Source: an uncultured Flavobacterium sp.
Lineage (GTDB): Bacteria > Bacteroidota > Bacteroidia > Flavobacteriales > Flavobacteriaceae
Assembly (NCBI RefSeq): GCF_937876455.1
Contig: NZ_CALFIG010000349.1
Span: 1 to 7,212 of the forward strand
DNA: 7,212 nucleotides
Direction: 5' to 3'
Position 1 is the stretch's first letter, and each line of letters begins with the position of its first letter. Shown here piece by piece: positions 5,580 through 7,212 of this stretch. A model generated the notes under the pieces. The model saw only the letters and a program-made list of their open reading frames with translations. It made no database searches and had not been told where the DNA came from. The position numbers and the translations under genes are program-made.

Positions 5580-7132
5580 AAGAGCTACGATATTATCAAA
5601 TAGAGGCGAAAGAAAGTGTTTACGCAGCGCTTGCAAGGGGTATTACCCGCCAAATGGTTGTGCTTCCAACTGGCGCAGGAAAGACGACTGTTGCTGTTAA
5701 AACAACAGAACCATTTAATCGGATACTTTGGGTCACACATTCGGAACTTTTAATCGAGCAAAGTTCATTAGCCTTCATTAGAGAGCGTTTTGACGAGTCT
5801 TTAGCTAAGCACATAGAAGAAGTGGGGTTTATTAATTACGTGCGCTCAGGAGGCTTATTTGCAGGCTCAGATTTTAAAATGGGAGTGATTAAGGCTGCTG
5901 ACTTTTATCCGCAAGGAAACGTGGTCGTTGCTTCGATTCAGACGCTTCACAATAGATTAAATCTGTTAAAGCCCGATGAATTTGATTGCATAGTTATAGA
6001 CGAATGTCACCTAGCAGCAGCGATTAGCTGGGCGAAAGTGACCGATTATTTCAATCCTAAATTACTCTTAGGTTTAACCGCTACGCCCACTAGAAGCGAT
6101 GGTGCGCAGCTAGGCGATATATTTGATGAGATTGTTTATCAATACGATATTAAACAAGCTGTTGACGATGGCTTTCTGTGCGAATTAGATGCTATTAGAG
6201 TTAAGACCACCACTTCGCTAGACAAAGTAAGAACGCTAGGCGGAGAATTAAACCAAAGAGATTTGGCGAATGAAATTAACACCCCTGAGCGTAACTTGTT
6301 AGTAGTATCAAATTACATTAAGTATTGTAATGGTCGGCAGGCAATATTCTATTGTTCCGACATAAACCACGCTGTGAATTTGGCGGAAGTGTTTAATGAT
6401 ATGGGCGTAAAAACTAAAGCAATCAGTTCTAACGAAGAACTTACTCCCAACGGCTCAGAAAACATTAAACTATTCAAGGCTAAAAATCTAACAGTGCTTA
6501 CTAATTGTATGGTATTAACAACGGGTGTGGATATTCCTGATGTTTCCTGTATTGGCATGGCAACACCCACCAAATCTTTAACCAAGGCATTACAATGTAT
6601 CGGACGAGGCACAAGGCTTAAAAGCAAAGAAGTGGTGGATAAATTTGGGCAGAACTGTATTATCTTAGATTACATTGATAACACCTCCCGACATAACCTA
6701 GTAAATTGTTGGGAACTTGACAAAGACAAAGACCCTGAAGATAGGGTATTCATTTCGGCGGAAAAGCGAGATAAATTACTAGAAGAAAGAAAGAGAAAAG
6801 CACTTCTCAATTTCGAGAGAAAAGAAGATGAGATAGTTCAATTACTACGCATCCCTAAAGCTAAGGTGAATAAGAGTATCAGAATGCGAGAAGAAGCCAC
6901 AGAAAAGCAGCTATTATGGATTAAAGACTTAGGATATGACATAGAGAAAGACCACTATACAAAGGGAATGTGTAATCAGATTATCCTTAACTTACCCGCC
7001 ACAGAGAAACAAGTGAATATGTTAAAAGCTATTGGATATGACACTAAAAGTGTAAATGTAATCACTAGAGGCATGGTGGATGCCTGCATGAAGGAATATG
7101 AGGCAAAAAAGAAGGTAAAAACGAAACCTTAA
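5576..7132 (+). CDS. Superfamily 2 DEAD/DEAH-type helicase
   Basis: This 518-residue protein is an ATP-dependent helicase or translocase related to the phage UvsW/type III restriction (ResIII) group. The motifs are in order: Q-motif-like LRYYQIEA (4-11), Walker A PTGAGKTT (31-38), motif Ia region LWVTHSELL (51-59), ASIQTL (119-124), DECH box (142-145), motif III GLTATPTR (166-173), motif V TTGVDIP (315-321), motif VI QCIGRGTRL (340-348), then ILDYIDNTSRH (363-373), common in phage members. The GTG start is chosen because an in-frame TAA (5573-5575) lies just before it and the next ATG (residue 27) would remove the Q motif. A helical stretch (395-435) leads to two copies of an ATEKQ motif at the C-terminus. 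It overlaps the upstream gene by 4 bases. Probable roles are fork remodelling, R-loop removal or recombination in phage replication; polarity and substrate cannot be read from sequence. Confidence 0.95.
   Translation: MKELRYYQIEAKESVYAALARGITRQMVVLPTGAGKTTVAVKTTEPFNRILWVTHSELLIEQSSLAFIRERFDESLAKHIEEVGFINYVRSGGLFAGSDFKMGVIKAADFYPQGNVVVASIQTLHNRLNLLKPDEFDCIVIDECHLAAAISWAKVTDYFNPKLLLGLTATPTRSDGAQLGDIFDEIVYQYDIKQAVDDGFLCELDAIRVKTTTSLDKVRTLGGELNQRDLANEINTPERNLLVVSNYIKYCNGRQAIFYCSDINHAVNLAEVFNDMGVKTKAISSNEELTPNGSENIKLFKAKNLTVLTNCMVLTTGVDIPDVSCIGMATPTKSLTKALQCIGRGTRLKSKEVVDKFGQNCIILDYIDNTSRHNLVNCWELDKDKDPEDRVFISAEKRDKLLEERKRKALLNFERKEDEIVQLLRIPKAKVNKSIRMREEATEKQLLWIKDLGYDIEKDHYTKGMCNQIILNLPATEKQVNMLKAIGYDTKSVNVITRGMVDACMKEYEAKKKVKTKP
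6896..7087 (+). repeat. Tandem duplicated C-terminal motif in the SF2 helicase
   Basis: Residues 441-470 and 475-504 align as two copies: ATEKQ, then an apolar helix, then GYD, then TKGM or TRGM. The ATEKQ and GYD parts repeat at exactly 34 residues (102 bases); the TxGM part is shifted by one residue. The DNA still shares GGATATGACA (6932 and 7034). Similar ATxKQ...LG...TK motifs occur singly in other phage DNA-metabolism proteins, probably as small accessory nucleic-acid-binding helices. Confidence 0.75.
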
Positions 7133-7212
7133 TATTAGTAATTTAGTATAACTGTATATAACGTTTTGCGGCTTTGTGCAGTAGCGGAATTGAAAACAAA
7201 AGTTGAATTATG
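7133..7212. other. Non-coding end of the window with a possible next start codon
   Basis: No gene is supported here. The region holds TATATAACGTTTTGCGG (7155-7171), which resembles intergenic sequence I have seen in Bacteroidota chromosomes. AACGTTTTG (7160-7168) can pair with CAAAAGTT (7197-7204) with one bulged base around a 28-base loop. No T-tract terminator and no complete TAnnTTTG promoter is visible. The final ATG (7210-7212) follows an A-rich stretch and may start the next gene. Confidence 0.4.

Noticed and set aside
5620..5814. Reading frame of 64 codons on the - strand
   Set aside because: It is opposite the Walker A region of the SF2 helicase.
6349..6627. Reading frame of 92 codons on the - strand
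   Set aside because: It is opposite helicase motifs V and VI, and no start context or neighbour supports it.
6640..6647. TAAATTTG as a promoter -7 box inside the SF2 helicase gene
   Set aside because: No TTG or TTTG lies at the proper distance upstream, and no gene starts nearby.
33..7132. CRISPR array, tRNA or transposable element
   Set aside because: No regularly spaced repeats, cloverleaf-like sequence, terminal inverted repeats or transposase motifs were seen. The span is almost wholly coding.
7155..7171. Integron attC recombination site
   Set aside because: TATAACGTT superficially recalls attC box junctions, but the bases do not fit the RYYYAAC/GTTRRRY pair and no integrase or cassette layout is present.
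7160..7204. Intrinsic terminator after the SF2 helicase
   Set aside because: The possible stem is bulged and AT-rich with a 28-base loop, and no T-tract follows.

Overview
This 7.2 kb window looks like part of the early/replication region of a tailed phage or prophage, most likely from a Bacteroidota host. Thirteen genes are packed on the + strand, with gaps of 0 to 32 bases or short overlaps. No convincing gene is on the - strand. The Bacteroidota assignment is an inference. The DNA is AT-rich, most start codons have A-rich leaders rather than a clear Shine-Dalgarno site, and two spots match the Bacteroidota promoter pattern TTTG - about 20 bp - TAnnTTTG. No rRNA, tRNA, CRISPR array, transposase or integrase is visible, and there are no structural phage genes to settle the phage type.

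Layout. Positions 3-602 hold the 3' part of a gene that enters from the left edge. Positions 602-2254 hold six small genes (60-121 codons). The first resembles small phage beta-barrel proteins; I do not recognise the other five. Positions 2260-4076 are the replication core: a small protein with a Trp-rich module like the C-terminal part of phage replisome organisers, then a DnaB-family replicative helicase whose ATG shares a base with the preceding stop codon. Positions 4109-5579 carry a KTSC-domain protein, a coiled-coil protein that resembles DUF1351-type phage proteins, and an unknown 137-residue protein. Positions 5576-7132 encode a superfamily 2 DEAD/DEAH-type helicase with a duplicated motif at its C-terminus. 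The last 80 bases are non-coding and end in an ATG that may start the next gene.

How the genes may work together. The small organiser-like protein could recruit or load the DnaB-type helicase at the phage origin. The SF2 helicase would handle forks, R-loops or recombination intermediates. The coiled-coil protein has the look of proteins found near phage single-strand annealing or recombination genes. Five TAATG junctions and a GTGA junction suggest that translational coupling sets protein ratios across the operon.

I do not see a clear new defence or mobile system. The most unusual signals are a 12-bp hairpin inside the gene at 5166-5579, a GC-rich hairpin starting 14 bases into the DnaB-like gene, an 8-codon mini-ORF bridging two genes near 2046-2072, and the C-terminal repeat of the SF2 helicase.
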